A stretch of DNA of 64,000 nt, taken from Antrodiella citrinella. Its lineage: Eukaryota > Basidiomycota > Agaricomycetes > Polyporales > Steccherinaceae. Shown piece after piece: positions 34,301 through 52,772 of the stretch. The position numbers and the translations under genes were made by a program. Position 1 is the stretch's first letter; each line of letters starts with the position of its first letter. The stretch lies in assembly GCA_004802725.1 (NCBI GenBank), contig SGPM01000102.1, forward strand, positions 9,957 to 73,956. Reading direction: 5' to 3'. The notes under the pieces were generated by a model. It did not search any database and had not been told where the DNA came from. It worked only from the letters and a program-made list of their open reading frames with translations.

Positions 34301-35289
34301 TTTATGTCCGTCAACATCTCCAGCGTCATGTCATCCCCGTCCCAAATCGATGGTTGCCCATCCGTTTCATCCCTCGTCAGCCTCAGTGAAGGCGAGTCCA
34401 CTTCCAATATCCCATTACTGAATTTCTTTCCCTTCAATGCGAGGCTGTCAGCCAATAACGCAGTGGTTTCTTTTGTCGTCGTTACCTGCGGTGACCAGGA
34501 TGGGGCATGGCTACCTGCAAGCGAGGCCGTAGAAGTTTGTTTCGTAACGAGCGTGTTCCTGCTCGGAGAGGGCTTCGTGCTAGGTGTACGCGCGACTTTG
34601 AGGGGAGTGGACTTGTTCGGCGTGGTCGGAGGCTTCGCCGCTGTGTGCACCAAGGGCGACGAGCTAAAGCTAGCGGACGCGGTTGAGTCCATCGAGTTAA
34701 ATCTGCCATTGATTCTTCCAGCGGGCGATGTCTTGGCATTTGCCAGCGACCTGGGCGAGGTCATGGACACGACACGAGACCTCGGGGTAGACGGCGAAGG
34801 TTGAGCGTCGGACGCTGAGCTCGAGGGATGCGCCGATATTGAGGACGCACGAGCGGTACGATGTGGCGTCGAAACAGAAGGCGTCCGTTTCAAGGGTGAG
34901 GCTACAGATGAGGGCAGGCTGTTCTGCCTTGAGGGTGCCGTGCGTACCACAGACCGCGTGGATGTGACTGACGTAGTGTGTTCTACATTGTTGGCGATAG
35001 TCGGAAACGCAGATGGCGGGGCGGTCATCCGACGGTCACTCTTTGATGTCGAATGTATCGAGGGTATTTGAGGCCTCCTCAAGGAAGACGGCGTCGAGGG
35101 AACAGGCACAGGTGTCGCGTTCGGTGAACGGGCTGAAGCGATATCCCCATTCCTTTTCGTAGGCATGACTGTGGAAACTCCGCTAACATCACTTGCCAAT
35201 GAGGCAGTCGAATACGCGCGAGGCTTGTTGGACAAGGTCGACCTCCGTGAAATGCGTGAGGGGGTCTCGGAGGGTGGCTTTGAGGACAT
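31350..35289 (-). CDS. F-box/WD40-repeat protein (SCF substrate adaptor, Cdc4-like layout)
   Basis: Start ATG at 35287-35289 ([12 protein letters not shown]). The first 350 residues are an S/T-P-rich disordered region, basic and rich in minimal CDK-type SP/TP sites. A predicted coiled coil follows ([19 protein letters not shown] and [15 protein letters not shown]), then a small CVCGG segment. Next come the F-box ([20 protein letters not shown]) and WD40 repeats, e.g. [48 protein letters not shown] and [14 protein letters not shown]. An S/E-rich insertion (about 31600-31800) precedes the last repeat, [12 protein letters not shown] then VMNFNGYEY, and the protein ends ENGYA. Role: binds Skp1 through the F-box and a phosphorylated substrate through the WD propeller. 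The target is unknown. Many short introns fall between WD repeats and I did not fix every one. Confidence 0.85.
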
Positions 35290-35619
35290 TGTGGAAGCTG
35301 CCTGCAACTTGAGGACTGTCGTCTCTGAAGTGGAGGTGGAGGGAAAGCGTGCAACGACGACAAAGCAGGTTCAGGCAGTCGTAGTCGCTGTTGTCAACGA
35401 CGAGCGAAGCGTCTTCCACGAAGACGAAGACGGAGACCGTGCCAAGTTCACGCGTTTCCTTCGGCATTTGCCACAGTCATGTGATCGCGACGCGTTTAGG
35501 AGTTTCCTTTGTACAGAAAGTGGTAATGCGCAAATAGTTGCATCCGGTAGTACGAATAAACGTATACAACGCGTAGAAGAACATTTCACAGAGATTACAG
35601 CTATTCTATGGCTTCACAA

Positions 35620-36650
35620 TCATGATCGTCCTACCGGACGAAGACTGGCCGATGCATGCCCGGATGGCTCTCCCAACAAGTTGAGCTGCTGGTCCTTATT
35701 AAGTCCCATTCGCCCTCGCCAGAAGTGAGGCAGGAGAGCAGGCGCATCGAGGTAGTTTGAATGGACACCATGCTGCGTCAGCACGGCTTCCAACACTTCA
35801 GGTACATTTTGCGTATGCAAATTACCCAGCCTAGAACAATGCGTCGTGTCAGTTCAGCTCCGCATACAAGCTACAGACCACGCACCAGTCACCAGAGGGG
35901 AACACGAGAGCATTAGCGGCATATCTACCAATAACACGTTCAATCGTTTACCATATACATTGAAAGAGCTTTAGAGACGTACTTATGGCCCCCAACATGT
36001 CCAACGGCCCCTAGCTTGACACGATGCGAAAGCTGCCTCTTCGCAACTTCCTCCCGTAATGCTTCAAGAACAGGTACTCCAGCATCTCCACATCGGCAAT
36101 CCCTCTTCCAGTGCGTACACACATACATATGAATGTCCTCTGAGCTTGAGAGTCCGGCTTCATCCGGCAGACTCGCTGGGGATCCATGAGCCCGCAACCG
36201 CTCCTGCACTGATTCCAAATTCTCGGTGGAGATCTCCTCGATAACCATGGGGGGTCGGAAGCGCGAGAACGCGGTCAATGTATACGTCTCCTGCGCAGAC
36301 TCCCATTCCGCATCTCGAGTCCTCGGATGGACCGGCTGGTCAGGAGAATAGGAGAAGTTCACGATCCCGCCCCATTGCGATGCATGCAGCTGCAGAGTGC
36401 GTTGCAATCGTGAGGGAACCTTGGCGGGGAACTCCGTTGGTGGCACACGGACGTGCAGAAGGATGTAGGAGTTGTGAGAGGCGACAGTGCCCGCGAGGGT
36501 GTCCGATTTCTTTTCAGAACTCGCCGTTGTGAACATGTTTGCTTTCGCGTTCTGCATCAATGTTTGTCTGGAGCATAGTCGAGAGGAGGTCGAGAGAGGG
36601 GAAAGTACATGATGCTGGGCAGAAGCAGAGCTGCAGCACCATCTAAACAT
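35620..36650 (-). CDS. Sucrase/ferredoxin-like protein (thioredoxin-fold Fe-S, AIM32-like)
   Basis: Three exons on the minus strand. The N-terminus (MFRWCCSSASAQHHVLSPL and a following R/S-rich stretch) is consistent with a mitochondrial targeting peptide. The C-terminal domain carries the family signature: MYVCTHWKRDCRCGDAG (Cys cluster), then after small introns HVGGHKY and ANALVFPSGDW, which hold the His ligands of the thioredoxin-like [2Fe-2S] fold. The tail HTQNVPEVLEAVLTQHG closes the domain. In yeast the relative AIM32 acts in mitochondrial redox quality control; applying that role here is inference. The middle of the protein (SRLQRTLQLHASQWGGIVNF) is conserved-looking. The stop at 35620 follows an open C-terminal stretch of ordinary composition. 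Confidence 0.82.
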
Positions 36651-36991
36651 GTCCGAAAGGAGGGCGAATTAATTTAGCGCATACCAACCTCCTCGATGAT
36701 TTTATATCCGGAGGCGGCTTCAAATCGCTTTTCCTGCCGCACATACTGACGCGTACATACTCTAAGTTCAAGGCATGTATTCGAATTTAGCGGGCCGTGA
36801 CTACATACCCGTACGATGACCAAATGAGATGTGTCCGAAAGAAAATGAATGTGCAACAATTAGTTCCATGTGGGAAGATGGGATATATGTAAAGTCTAGA
36901 TCTATGGTCGTGTCTTCGAAACTATAAACGAGAGTAGTGTCGTGATGTTCATATGTACAGCGCAAAAACAAGAAATGTTTATGTTGCATCT
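36651..36991. other. intergenic, 3' of the ABC transporter and promoter of the sucrase/ferredoxin-like gene
   Basis: Both flanking genes run on the minus strand. The region is AT-richer than its surroundings and shows no coding signal. Confidence 0.5.
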
Positions 36992-42823
<5,832 letters not shown>

Positions 42824-43786
42824 TATGGCATGAAGAAAGGAAGAGGAAACGATGTACGGTGTCGCGGTATACGATAGAGCATATATATGTCCGCGTCCAT
42901 ATGGTGACTGCGGGGGCTTCCTTGGCACTAGATCGACGCGTACGCCCAGCCTCCCAGGGCGGCATATCTCGTTTTTTTAGATTTCTCGGTGAGATCTTGC
43001 CCGTAACATCTACGGCACAGGCCGCGTGACTCATGCTGAATGACGGCAGCTGCTGGCAGCCTCTGTGAGTGACAACAAACCTTTAAACCACGTGATCTTG
43101 TGACATATGCGTAACGCGTTCTCCGGCGCTGGGTAAGCACTGGCACTGGTCCAAGTCGCCGTGTTCCGAGCTCCTCATTAGAAAGTGTTGACACTACAAG
43201 GGCAATTGCTGTCTTCTCATGGTCCCTGTGAAGATACACGACCGAACATCTGCCGCCCGAGTATGTGCTTCGTAGCATAAGAAGACCGGCATCTTCGGGG
43301 AAACAGGCTTCTGAGACACTGGTATCGAGTCATGCATCTATTCTGGGGAGCGGCACACATCCACGTTCAGTCGGTTGTTGAGTGACAAATTACAATAAGT
43401 GATGTGCGCTCGTTACCTCAGCGCAGTAAAACCAATACTAATCTTGAATGCCCAGGCGTGTTTCGCGCCGATTTGTGGGAGCGGCATCTGTCACGGAGAT
43501 TTCCAAACTTGCGTAATGACCTTTTTGACTGACATTGGTGGTGAGGTTTGAAGAAGTTCAACGTGCAAGATGGTTGTGCAGCAGGAGAGAAACAGAGGCC
43601 CACACTGATCAACACGACGCGGTTATCAGATAAGATGTTCCATAGACGCCTAGGATTTCTAGTCTCTTGATTCTGAAAACCGGAAGTTGCGAGGAAATCG
43701 ATCTTCATCCTCGACCACCATCATCACCCCAACGTAAACCACCGTCGCCGACACCGACTCTACCTTCCATCTATACCCATTCAGTC
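42824..43786. other. shared upstream region of divergent ABC transporter and TPI genes
   Basis: Nearly 1 kb between two start codons. The 100 bases before the TPI ATG are C-rich (CACC/CCGTCGCC tracts), as expected of a strong glycolytic promoter. No coding frame with a motif was seen. Confidence 0.6.
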
Positions 43787-44807
<1,021 letters not shown>

Positions 44808-45043
44808 GAAGTACGAGAAGGATATTAGAAGCATATGTGCACTATGTATATAGAAGTTAGAAGATCACAATCAATGTGTATTGTTTACCTAGTTCCATGT
44901 CTCTTGTTATCTCTGCGAGCTTCCATGAAATGGGGCCGGGTCGGACATTACAATGCACAAAGAGACCCTAAATTACAAGAATCACAGCGATCCACCCATA
45001 TGATACACAAATAATTTCACGGAGACCTGCTTTGTTCTTTTGT

Positions 45044-46782
45044 TCATACCCGCGCCCTCGCAGCCCTCATATGCCTCAACTCATGCAGCTCCATTTCCGT
45101 CAACGTCTCGCCGCCGCTCCCTCTTAGGACAAAGCTTATGGTACCGCCCTCCCGAATGCCATCCGAAAAGTGCGGTGGCGGTCTGACGTCGTTTAGCATG
45201 TCTTCTGTCGATGTGAGCATACCTCGGACGTTCAGGCAGAGGCGGTTCCCCATGACGCACGACATCGCAACGGAGTACCCGATCGCTGATTCCAATTGTG
45301 CAGGCTGTGAAATATATAATGAATAGGGTCGAGAGAATGTCAGGATACAAAGAGATCACGTACGTTCCCGAGAATAAAGATGACCGTGTTGCTCAGGTAA
45401 ACGGCGAATAGACTGCCAGTGGTCAGGACGAATATCGAAGTCAGCTCTGAATTGTTTCCAAGGTCCCAAGCAGCCGAACGTACATCAGGAAGTATAGGAA
45501 CGAGTCTCGTAACAAGATTTCTAGCAAACGTCGGCCAGAGTGATACGACCTCTTGCGTCGAAAGCAGCTCTGCACCCCACGCATCAAAGCCAGCCCACAC
45601 ATCATAGTTTCCGATATGAGTATGGGTATCCAGAACGCGTAGAACGTCTTCGGCAATCGCAGGGGCACACAGAATGGCAGACCTGGTATCAAATTGGATA
45701 TAGCTGTGTGGGCGGCGTGGGCGGCGTGGACGGAGAGGCAAGGGAGAAATCAGCATGTTGAGAGGAAACATGTATATTGGCTGATTGACGTTACCGATTA
45801 TTTTGGACAGGGATATGGCTAGAACCGTTGAGGAAGCAGCTAATGCGGAGACAAACGTGATGGACATGAGAATGAGTACTCTTTTGTCCAGGTAATACAG
45901 CGCATATAGCCTCAATTGGAGTATCACTGCGCGTTCTGGTTCAGCGGAGAGCGCACAACAACGCATGCAGAGTACATACGCTCTCCAAAAGCGAATGCCA
46001 CGATTCCCGTTGATCCTTGCCATCGGAAGAACTGGTCGCCTACAATGTATGTATGTTAGTGATGATCAACAGTACAATAAAGTTTACGACTGACAGCTGC
46101 ACGGAAAAAGCGGTCGTCAATTTCAAATACGATGTTGTCAACGCAGAACAACATACAACTGGTAAAATCTTCAGTTGTTGCGTGAAGCTAACACTGCAGT
46201 AGCACTCACTTTATTACTAAGATGTGGGCTAAACATTACTAGAAAGTGGGTAACTATTCAGTCCACGCGTATTCTGCTGCACAACGGCAGTCTGAGATAG
46301 ATCGGCGTACCATAGTTGTTGAAGCTACAGCAGTAGCGATTGTGAGAGGGACATTCGCGGCATGGCAAAGTCATTCACTCACATTACGACGAACAATGTA
46401 TAGTATCTGTTCTAGTGAAAGATCAGAAGCAGGTTGGGTGTTGAGACATAATGCACATACCAGGAGAAATAGGATCTTCCCAACTGACCATCCCGATCTC
46501 TGTCCGAAAATCATACCTAGTCAGGATGTGACGACACACGACATGACAGAAATGGCGGTACCCAAATCAACTCAATCTGTTCGTGGTCATTATTAGAGCG
46601 AAGCAGTGGCTGGAACTTGAAGGGGATTGACGCATACCTCGAGATCCAATGTCACAACTTCCGGACGTTCAGCAAGTTGCGGAGCGCACACACGACCGAT
46701 ATCACTCACTATGGTCGTAGAGGACGATAGTGCTTGAAGCCACTGGGTGAAGGTGAGCAAAACGTTGTGAGACATGAGACAT
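45044..46782 (-). CDS. Membrane protein, DUF6533 family (copy 1)
   Basis: Reading down the minus strand, small exons join into MSHVSQRFAHLHPVASSTIV and LYDH, IVTLDLE, RSGWSVGKILFLL and NRYYTLFVV. This is the N-terminal pattern of the DUF6533 family (V.S.TIV.YDH..TLD.E......W....LGK.LFL.NRY). Later exons give FFRWQGSTGIVAFAFGE, RAVILQLRLYALYYLDK, a helix (VSALAASSTVLAIS), GLPFCVPLR-like loops, LLRDSFLYFL in another exon and finally CVMGNRLCLNVRG with a polar tail ending RHMRAARARV. This is a seven-helix topology with a cytoplasmic tail, very common in Agaricomycetes and of unknown function. Several N-terminal exons are under 30 nt. In-frame ATGs upstream of 46782 exist, so the exact start is open. 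Confidence 0.78.
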
Positions 46783-47520
46783 TCCGGAAGACTCACATTC
46801 CGCATACCGGACGGTCATGACCTCATGGGTAAGAACGGGGATACTCATGACCAGAAGAAGGAGGGGCTGAAGGGGGACACGTCTTCGCCAGATATGGACC
46901 AGGTCTTTTGAGGACTCTGGAGGCAGCGCCACAATATGGCTGCCTCGGGATGGGAATGCAAATACACCCTAGAATCAGTCCTGATGCAGATGAGAGAGAG
47001 AGAGAATGTGTGTGTAAATTCCGGGGATGTATAGATGAACATTCTAGATGGCCGACAGATACGTGTTCTTAGATGAGAACCAGAGACGTAATGCGGGAAT
47101 AGCTGTCTTGTACTATGACGACACATTTACGGCGTAATGCTGGATGTTTACGCAGACTTCTGACTGAGACGGTAAAGTTTTTTTTCCGCTTTGTCGTCCA
47201 TCATCTCGTCAGACTAAGTCTCGTCAGTATTTGGACAGCGTGGTGGTGGGTGGGAGAGCGCAACATTGAGAAGGGGCGATCGCCAACAAACACTCAGAGC
47301 GCTCGTCAAGTACTTATAAGTACTTCCGATGGGATGGGATCCATTGATGTATTCCGCAGTTGCTGGACAAGACTGCCGGTTTTGTTATACCGTATTACCA
47401 GCTGCCCGGTCGCACGACAGTTGCATGGCAATAGAAGAACGGACCGGCATCGCAGCAACGACCAGAAGTGTTCCCTGTAACCAAGGTTTCAAGTCCTCTT
47501 CAAATTCAGAGAAGGCATGG
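46783..47520. other. intergenic between tandem DUF6533 genes
   Basis: About 740 bases with no motif in any frame. A short GA dinucleotide tract (GAGAGAGAGAGA) lies near 46993-47005. Confidence 0.5.
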
Positions 47521-49214
47521 TTAACGGGTTGGGGCATTATGATACGGAAGCGTACGTGAAAACGTGAGATCGGACAAGGGATTGTCTACGGTATCCTCCT
47601 CAGCTTCAGAGTCGGGATGTTGAACGAGGCCACGGATGTTCAGACATAACCTGTTGCCCATCACGGATGCCATCGCCACAGCAAAGCAGATAACGCACTC
47701 CATTTGCGTGTCCTTCATCGAAGAAGACAAGAGTAAGCGTCGTCGGATGCTGTAGTGTCGTAATCACTTACCGTTCCGACCACGAAGATCACCGCACTGC
47801 ACAGGTATGTCGCAAACACCCTAAGACCGGGATTAGCAGTCTCCATGATCGATGAGTAGAAAACGTCTGAAACGAGGCCCACACAAAGAAGTACATGAAT
47901 GAGTCGCGGAGAAGCACCTGGAGAAGCGGTTGCTTCCCAAAGCTACCCAGTAACTTGCGGTACGTTTGGACGCCGCGAACCGCCGCAAGTGCGAATAACA
48001 CGGTCTCCGAAACTAGAATTGGAAACCAGAAGTGAAAGAATGAGTTTGGAGGCGTCGTCCTAGTGCAAAACGGTAACCCAGGTATTGCGTTGGAGGTTGC
48101 TATTCAAAAGGTGAAATAAGTGATTTGGGCTCGTTGTAGCAATGACGGGTGTAGACCGCACCTGAAATTTTGGCCATGCCGTTGGCAACCAACGCCGCCG
48201 ATATCGTAAGACTGATTGTGAAGCTGGTAGCAATAATCGCTAACACTTTCTTGTCAAGTGCCCACAGTGCATATAACCTAAGCGAGAGGATGGCTGACGC
48301 AAATATCAGAGGTAAGTCGTGTGACGCATTTCAAGACGAGCTAGAACATACCTTCTGTTGTTGCCACAACTATAATACCACTTGTACCTTGCCATCGAAA
48401 CCAATGAAGGCCTACACAGTCAGGTTGTCAGCCGAGCAGCCTATCAGGGTCAGGTTGTAGCACGTACATCTGTAGCGATGTTTGAACATGCCTCAGAACG
48501 AAAGAATGAGCACCTACATCTGGCAGGGGATCAGTGCAGAAAAGAGACGGTCACAAGGCTGATACCTACATCGTCGCTGAGATCTGGAGTGAAGATGACT
48601 GAGAGATACATAGTTAGAAACGCCAGGGAGGGACTTAGTTAGAAAGGAGCATTACTATAGTCGTTGAATCTGCTCGTCGCGTGAGCACTTATTCATTTGG
48701 CCATACGCAGATACTCACATTGCGACCGACAGTGTGTAGTATTTATTCTGGCCAAAAGATGACATCAATGCAAGCGTAACAGAAATGAGATGGCCACGTA
48801 CGATGAGATACAGAACCTTTGCCAAGGTCCACTGGGCTCGCTATTCCGCTCGTAGGTCAGAAACAGTTCCGAATTGAAGATTTGATATCAATTGCTTATA
48901 CCCAGATGTGTTCAACCTGACATATTGAGCGTTACCAAGCGTAGGGAAGAACAATTAGGAATCTGCGCGTACCTCTTGCTCTGTAGTAATCACTAAAACC
49001 AACATGACAATTAAATTGCTCGAGAGACAATGTGCTCAGAAAGGAGACCCACATAGGTCGTAAAATACAACGATGCTTGCTGCCACTGATCGTCGGATAC
49101 AGCTGTAGTAAGTAGCAGCCAAGTGATCCTGGCGATGAACTTACACGATACAAATCGGATAGTGTGCGCCCCATCCACCGCTGTCGACAGAGCATCCAGG
49201 GCGTTGTCACTCAT
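47521..49214 (-). CDS. Membrane protein, DUF6533 family (copy 2)
   Basis: The same architecture as copy 1 on the same strand, 740 bases upstream. First exon (ATG 49212-49214): MSDNALDALSTAVDGAHTIR. Joined small exons then give SVAASIVVFYDL, LITTEQE, VEHIW and AQWTLAKVLYLI and NKYYTLSV, matching copy 1 block for block. The C-terminal half shows LFALAAVRGVQTYRKLLGSF, LLRDSFMYFF, a VIFVVGT helix and CFAVAMASVMGNRLCLNIRG, against CVMGNRLCLNVRG in copy 1. The tail is acidic (DSEAEEDTVDN). The pair is therefore a tandem duplication. At least one exon between 48000 and 48800 was only partly resolved. Function unknown; a sensor role has been guessed for the family but nothing here shows it. Confidence 0.75.
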
Positions 49215-49888
49215 AGCCACTGGAGGAGGAGGAAGAGGAGACCGTTCACGATTGGAACCCTAGTAAGCTGTCGCATTATATGGGATGTGACCGGTATACC
49301 GGAAAGTGTAACACCCTAAGAGCTGTGTTGGACAGGCACTCCAGAGTCCAGAGAAGCTTAAGGCGACTAGGTATTCAGGCTCAAGTCGGATTTGACCGGA
49401 CTCTTTCTCATATTGTCACCGATCCGACCCGGAAATATATCTTGAACGCTGGCATCTTGCCAAACACCTGTATTCGCGTGCACGGCATGATCAAGTCGCA
49501 TGAAAACAATGTGATCGCCTGCTTGTGGATGAGCACTTGGTCTCGAGTTGTAGAACACCGCAGCTGCTCACCAACAGATTTTACTCTGTCCCTGCCTTGC
49601 TAGATGATTCATCGTTATGTCGAATTCGTCGAGAAAAAGCACCCAATCTTGAAAGCTTGAAACGTTTGCACTGAAACTGATTGGAACCTCTGCCTCAAGG
49701 TGAACGAGCTCCACGTAGGACGGTAGGTTCAACATGCCGAAGTCGGCAGATCACGGATAATGCCGAGTCCGAGTTCAACATCATCACATGTAGATCTTCT
49801 TCCCTGGACCATTTCATTGGGTACCATCATAGGTTCAACGTTCAACGTTCAACGACCATTCTGAGCCGAGACGTGCACAACATAAATC
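49215..49888. other. promoter region between divergent DUF6533 and BTB genes
   Basis: About 670 bases. Near 49831-49853 there is a three-copy GTTCAAC repeat shortly before the BTB start. No gene seen. Confidence 0.5.
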
Positions 49889-50952
49889 ATGGTGCTGCCC
49901 ATCGCGGAAGCTGTGAGTGATTTTGTATTTGCGGAACGCGTCAAGTAATAATAACTGCAGCAGCTTAAATTGATCAACATGCCCAACTTGCAAGAACTCT
50001 GGTTCGAGGACGGGAATATAGTCATCATCGCAGAAAAGACCGAGTTCCGCGTATATCGAGGTATCCTCGCGCAGAAATCCGACCTGTTCAAGGACCTGTT
50101 CACGTTGCCTCAGCCCGAGGGTGGGGAGACCTTGTACGGGTGTTCGGTAGTCCGTGTGCAGGATTTAGCTACAGACTGGTATCGGTTCCTCTCCGTTCTG
50201 TTTGGCGGCGCTAGGTGTGTAGATTCACGATTTCCGTTCTATCTGCGTGTCTGACTGTCCGAAGTATGTGGACAAACAATCAACAGTATTCGTGGAGGTT
50301 GACCAGATCAATCATCACTATAAGCAACAAATACCAGGTCGACGTTATGAGAGATGAAGCAATGGAGAGACTGCAGAAGCGGTTTCCAGCCAATATCGAC
50401 GACTGGGACAAGCTCTATGGTGCCGAGATACTGGGATCGATGAGCGACGTCATCTCCATGGCCAATGCCGCACGACTATTGGAGTTGCCTGGTGTCCGTG
50501 CTCGAGCACTATACGAATGCACCCAGCTGTCTACGGATCAGCTCCTTGTTGGAATCGAGAATGAGGATGGCGTCCGAGAGGTTCTGTGCACCGAGGACAT
50601 CAAATTCTGCGTGGACGCTCGGAAGACCCTCGCACAAGAGCATATCAAACTCAGGGTTTACCTTACCGAGCTTGAAGATGCCCCGGTCCATATCAACAAT
50701 ACAAAGTGCATAGCTGCCAGGAGGAAGCTGGTTCATATCTCGCAACAGCGCAGCAAGTATATCGATCATGATCCTCTGGCACCAGACGATGATGTCAAGA
50801 ACATCCTAGCTGAGATGTGTCGGTCGTGCAGAAAGTATCACCGTAACGAATACCAAAGGCTTCGGCAGAAGCTGCTGCACAAGTTACCTCTGTATTTTGG
50901 TCTCGGAGGGGAGGAAGCGTCGGAAGAATCATCGTCGGATGAGTCAGACTAA
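49889..50952 (+). CDS. BTB/POZ domain protein (copy 1, intact)
   Basis: Three exons; the first is 24 nt (MVLPIAEA) and joins in phase 0 to QLKLINMPNLQELWFEDGN. The BTB fold follows: VIIAEKTEFRVYRGILAQKS and DLFKDLFTLPQPE, then GCSVVRVQDLATDWYRFLSVL and FGG, the usual Agaricomycete BTB layout. After an intron comes the BACK-like helical part: RLTRSIITISNKYQVDVMRDE, AMERLQKRFPANIDDWD, VISMANAARLLELPGVRARAL and YECTQLSTDQLL. The C-terminal region carries a Cys pair (EMCRSCRKYH) and ends in an acidic S/E-rich tail. BTB proteins commonly dimerise and bind Cul3; no substrate can be inferred. The start at 49889 is preferred over 49979 because it keeps the frame through a good intron. Confidence 0.82.
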
Positions 50953-51489
50953 GATTCATCTTTGACTCGCCTTACAGATTCAAGCCTAGAGGTGAGGTTG
51001 AGCCTTTGCGTGCTGAGGAGCATGTTCTGATCGACCTAGCTTGAACCCCACGTCGTGCAGACCCGCTTGATCCATGCTCTTTACCTCCCATCGCGTTGCA
51101 GCCTTTGAATGTTGAACATGAATGTCTCGTCAAGCTCGTCAAGCTCAGTTGCAGTTCAGGCTGTCTCGACTTCAGTCATGTCGACAATGAAGTTGCAAGA
51201 TATATTGCTTATTGGGACTTGTCTCTCGGTCACGTACTCTGAGACTAGATTGCGCCTGACTTCCCGACAAGTTGATATTGATGATCGATAGGAGAGGCAA
51301 GCTTGGATGGACGTTGAAGCTGGTGGTTAGCCTCTCATAGCTTCGTTTTATGTAAATGCGAAGCTCTTGACCAACTTGGTTTTTCGTTCTCGCTCACGCC
51401 CTCTGGATAAAGTATGCTGGCTCTGTAATTTTTTGAGGGACTGACCAATGATGTTGGCTCACAGATGATTCACGCAAAGTCTATCCGGC
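50953..51489. other. intergenic between tandem BTB genes
   Basis: About 540 bases without a recognisable gene. Confidence 0.5.
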
Positions 51490-52572
51490 ATGCAGGTCAC
51501 GATAGACCGTGGCAACGTCGTGGTGAGATAACATTATCTGTCGTTTCGATCTGGATTTGTACGTGACTAACCGTGCGTTCAATAGGCAATCCAGACTTTT
51601 CAGAATAAACATGATGATCTGTGGTATGAAGATGGCAACGTGATCATCATTGCAGGGGACGTCGGTTTTCGCGTTTACAAGGGGATCCTCTCGACAAGGT
51701 CCTCAGTATTCAAGCAGATCTTGAGCATGCCACACGCTCAGGAAATGATGGAATGGCTCCCTTTGCTTCGCGTCAGCGATTCACCAAGCGATATGGAGCG
51801 ATTTCTCACTATCCTTTGTGGCGGCACTAGGTGAGGCAGCGCTCATGCATGGTCGATGTTCATACTAGTGTACTAACGCCAGGAAGTGATTGGAGAGATA
51901 GCGCAGATCTTTCACAGTGGAACTTTACGCGATCGGTGCTCCTCCTCAGTCACCGATGGAAAGCGGATGATTTTCTCCAAGAAGGTCTACGGCGACTTCG
52001 AACGTATTTTCCGGCCAATATTGTGGAATGGGATCGCCTGTATGAGAGCAATGTCAACATGGGAACAATCGCCGATGCTATCTCTCAGGCCAAGCTTAGT
52101 GGATGAACCAGAACTACACTACCGTGCACTCTATGAGTGTTGCCAACTTGAGGGCGATCTTTTGGTCCGCGGAGTGGAGAACGAGGACGGTGTTCCGGAG
52201 GTGTTATGTCAGGAAGATAGTGCGGCTTGTGTGGATGCACGGGTGACCTTGATCAAGAACATGGATCTGGTCCTAACTCGATTTTCAGTGTATCCAGGAG
52301 ATGATCACGAACCACCGGCTAAAGCTGCAACATGTGCAATCGCACGGGCGAAATTGCAGGTGGATTCGATCATGGCAGCCCGCAATATCTACCACGACCC
52401 GCTGTGACCGGATAAACTCTCCTACAACCTTTCGGATACTTTGTACGAGACTTCTGCTAAATTCTACACCCGACGATACCAAGAAATGCGACAATCCATT
52501 CTTGATAGACTACGCGCGATCTTAAGATTCGACGAACCAGAGCCTGAGGGTGATGATGACGTGGCAGAATGA
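51490..52572 (+). pseudogene. BTB/POZ domain gene (copy 2, broken)
   Basis: Tandem duplicate of the preceding BTB gene. The BTB part is intact: DDLWYEDGNVIIIAGDVGFR, VYKGILSTRSSVFKQIL and LLRVSDSPSDMERFLTIL, then after an intron RSVLLLSHRWKADDFLQ and TYFPANIVEWDRLYE. Near 52078, where copy 1 has SMANAARLLELPG, copy 2 lacks several bases and the homologous text (LVDEPELHYRALYECCQL) continues in another frame. A TGA at 52405-52407 then interrupts it just after YHDPL, where copy 1 reads DHDPLAPDDD. Beyond the stop, homology resumes to the TGA at 52570 (EMRQSILDRLR). No N bases are nearby, so two independent lesions argue for a real pseudogene. A truncated protein of about 180 residues with the BTB fold could still be made. 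Confidence 0.8.
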
Positions 52573-52772
52573 GCTTCGTAGTCAAGTAAGTTGAATAATG
52601 AACTCTTTCATGATTGCGCGGAATGTTGATATTGTAGTAGGCCCCTGTTGGTTGTAGCGTTGCGCCGAGCGAGTCTGGTCGTCGAACGAGTCCCGCCCTG
52701 ATGTACAGCAGCTGTGACGGCGATGTATTCGTACGAAGACATAGAACAGCTTTGTTCGAAAGTCGTCTGAGA

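Noticed and set aside
35165..35728. 187-codon plus-strand frame beginning [10 protein letters not shown]
   Set aside because: It is the antisense of the F-box/WD40 N-terminus for its first part; the minus-strand frame has family context and splice sites, this one has none.
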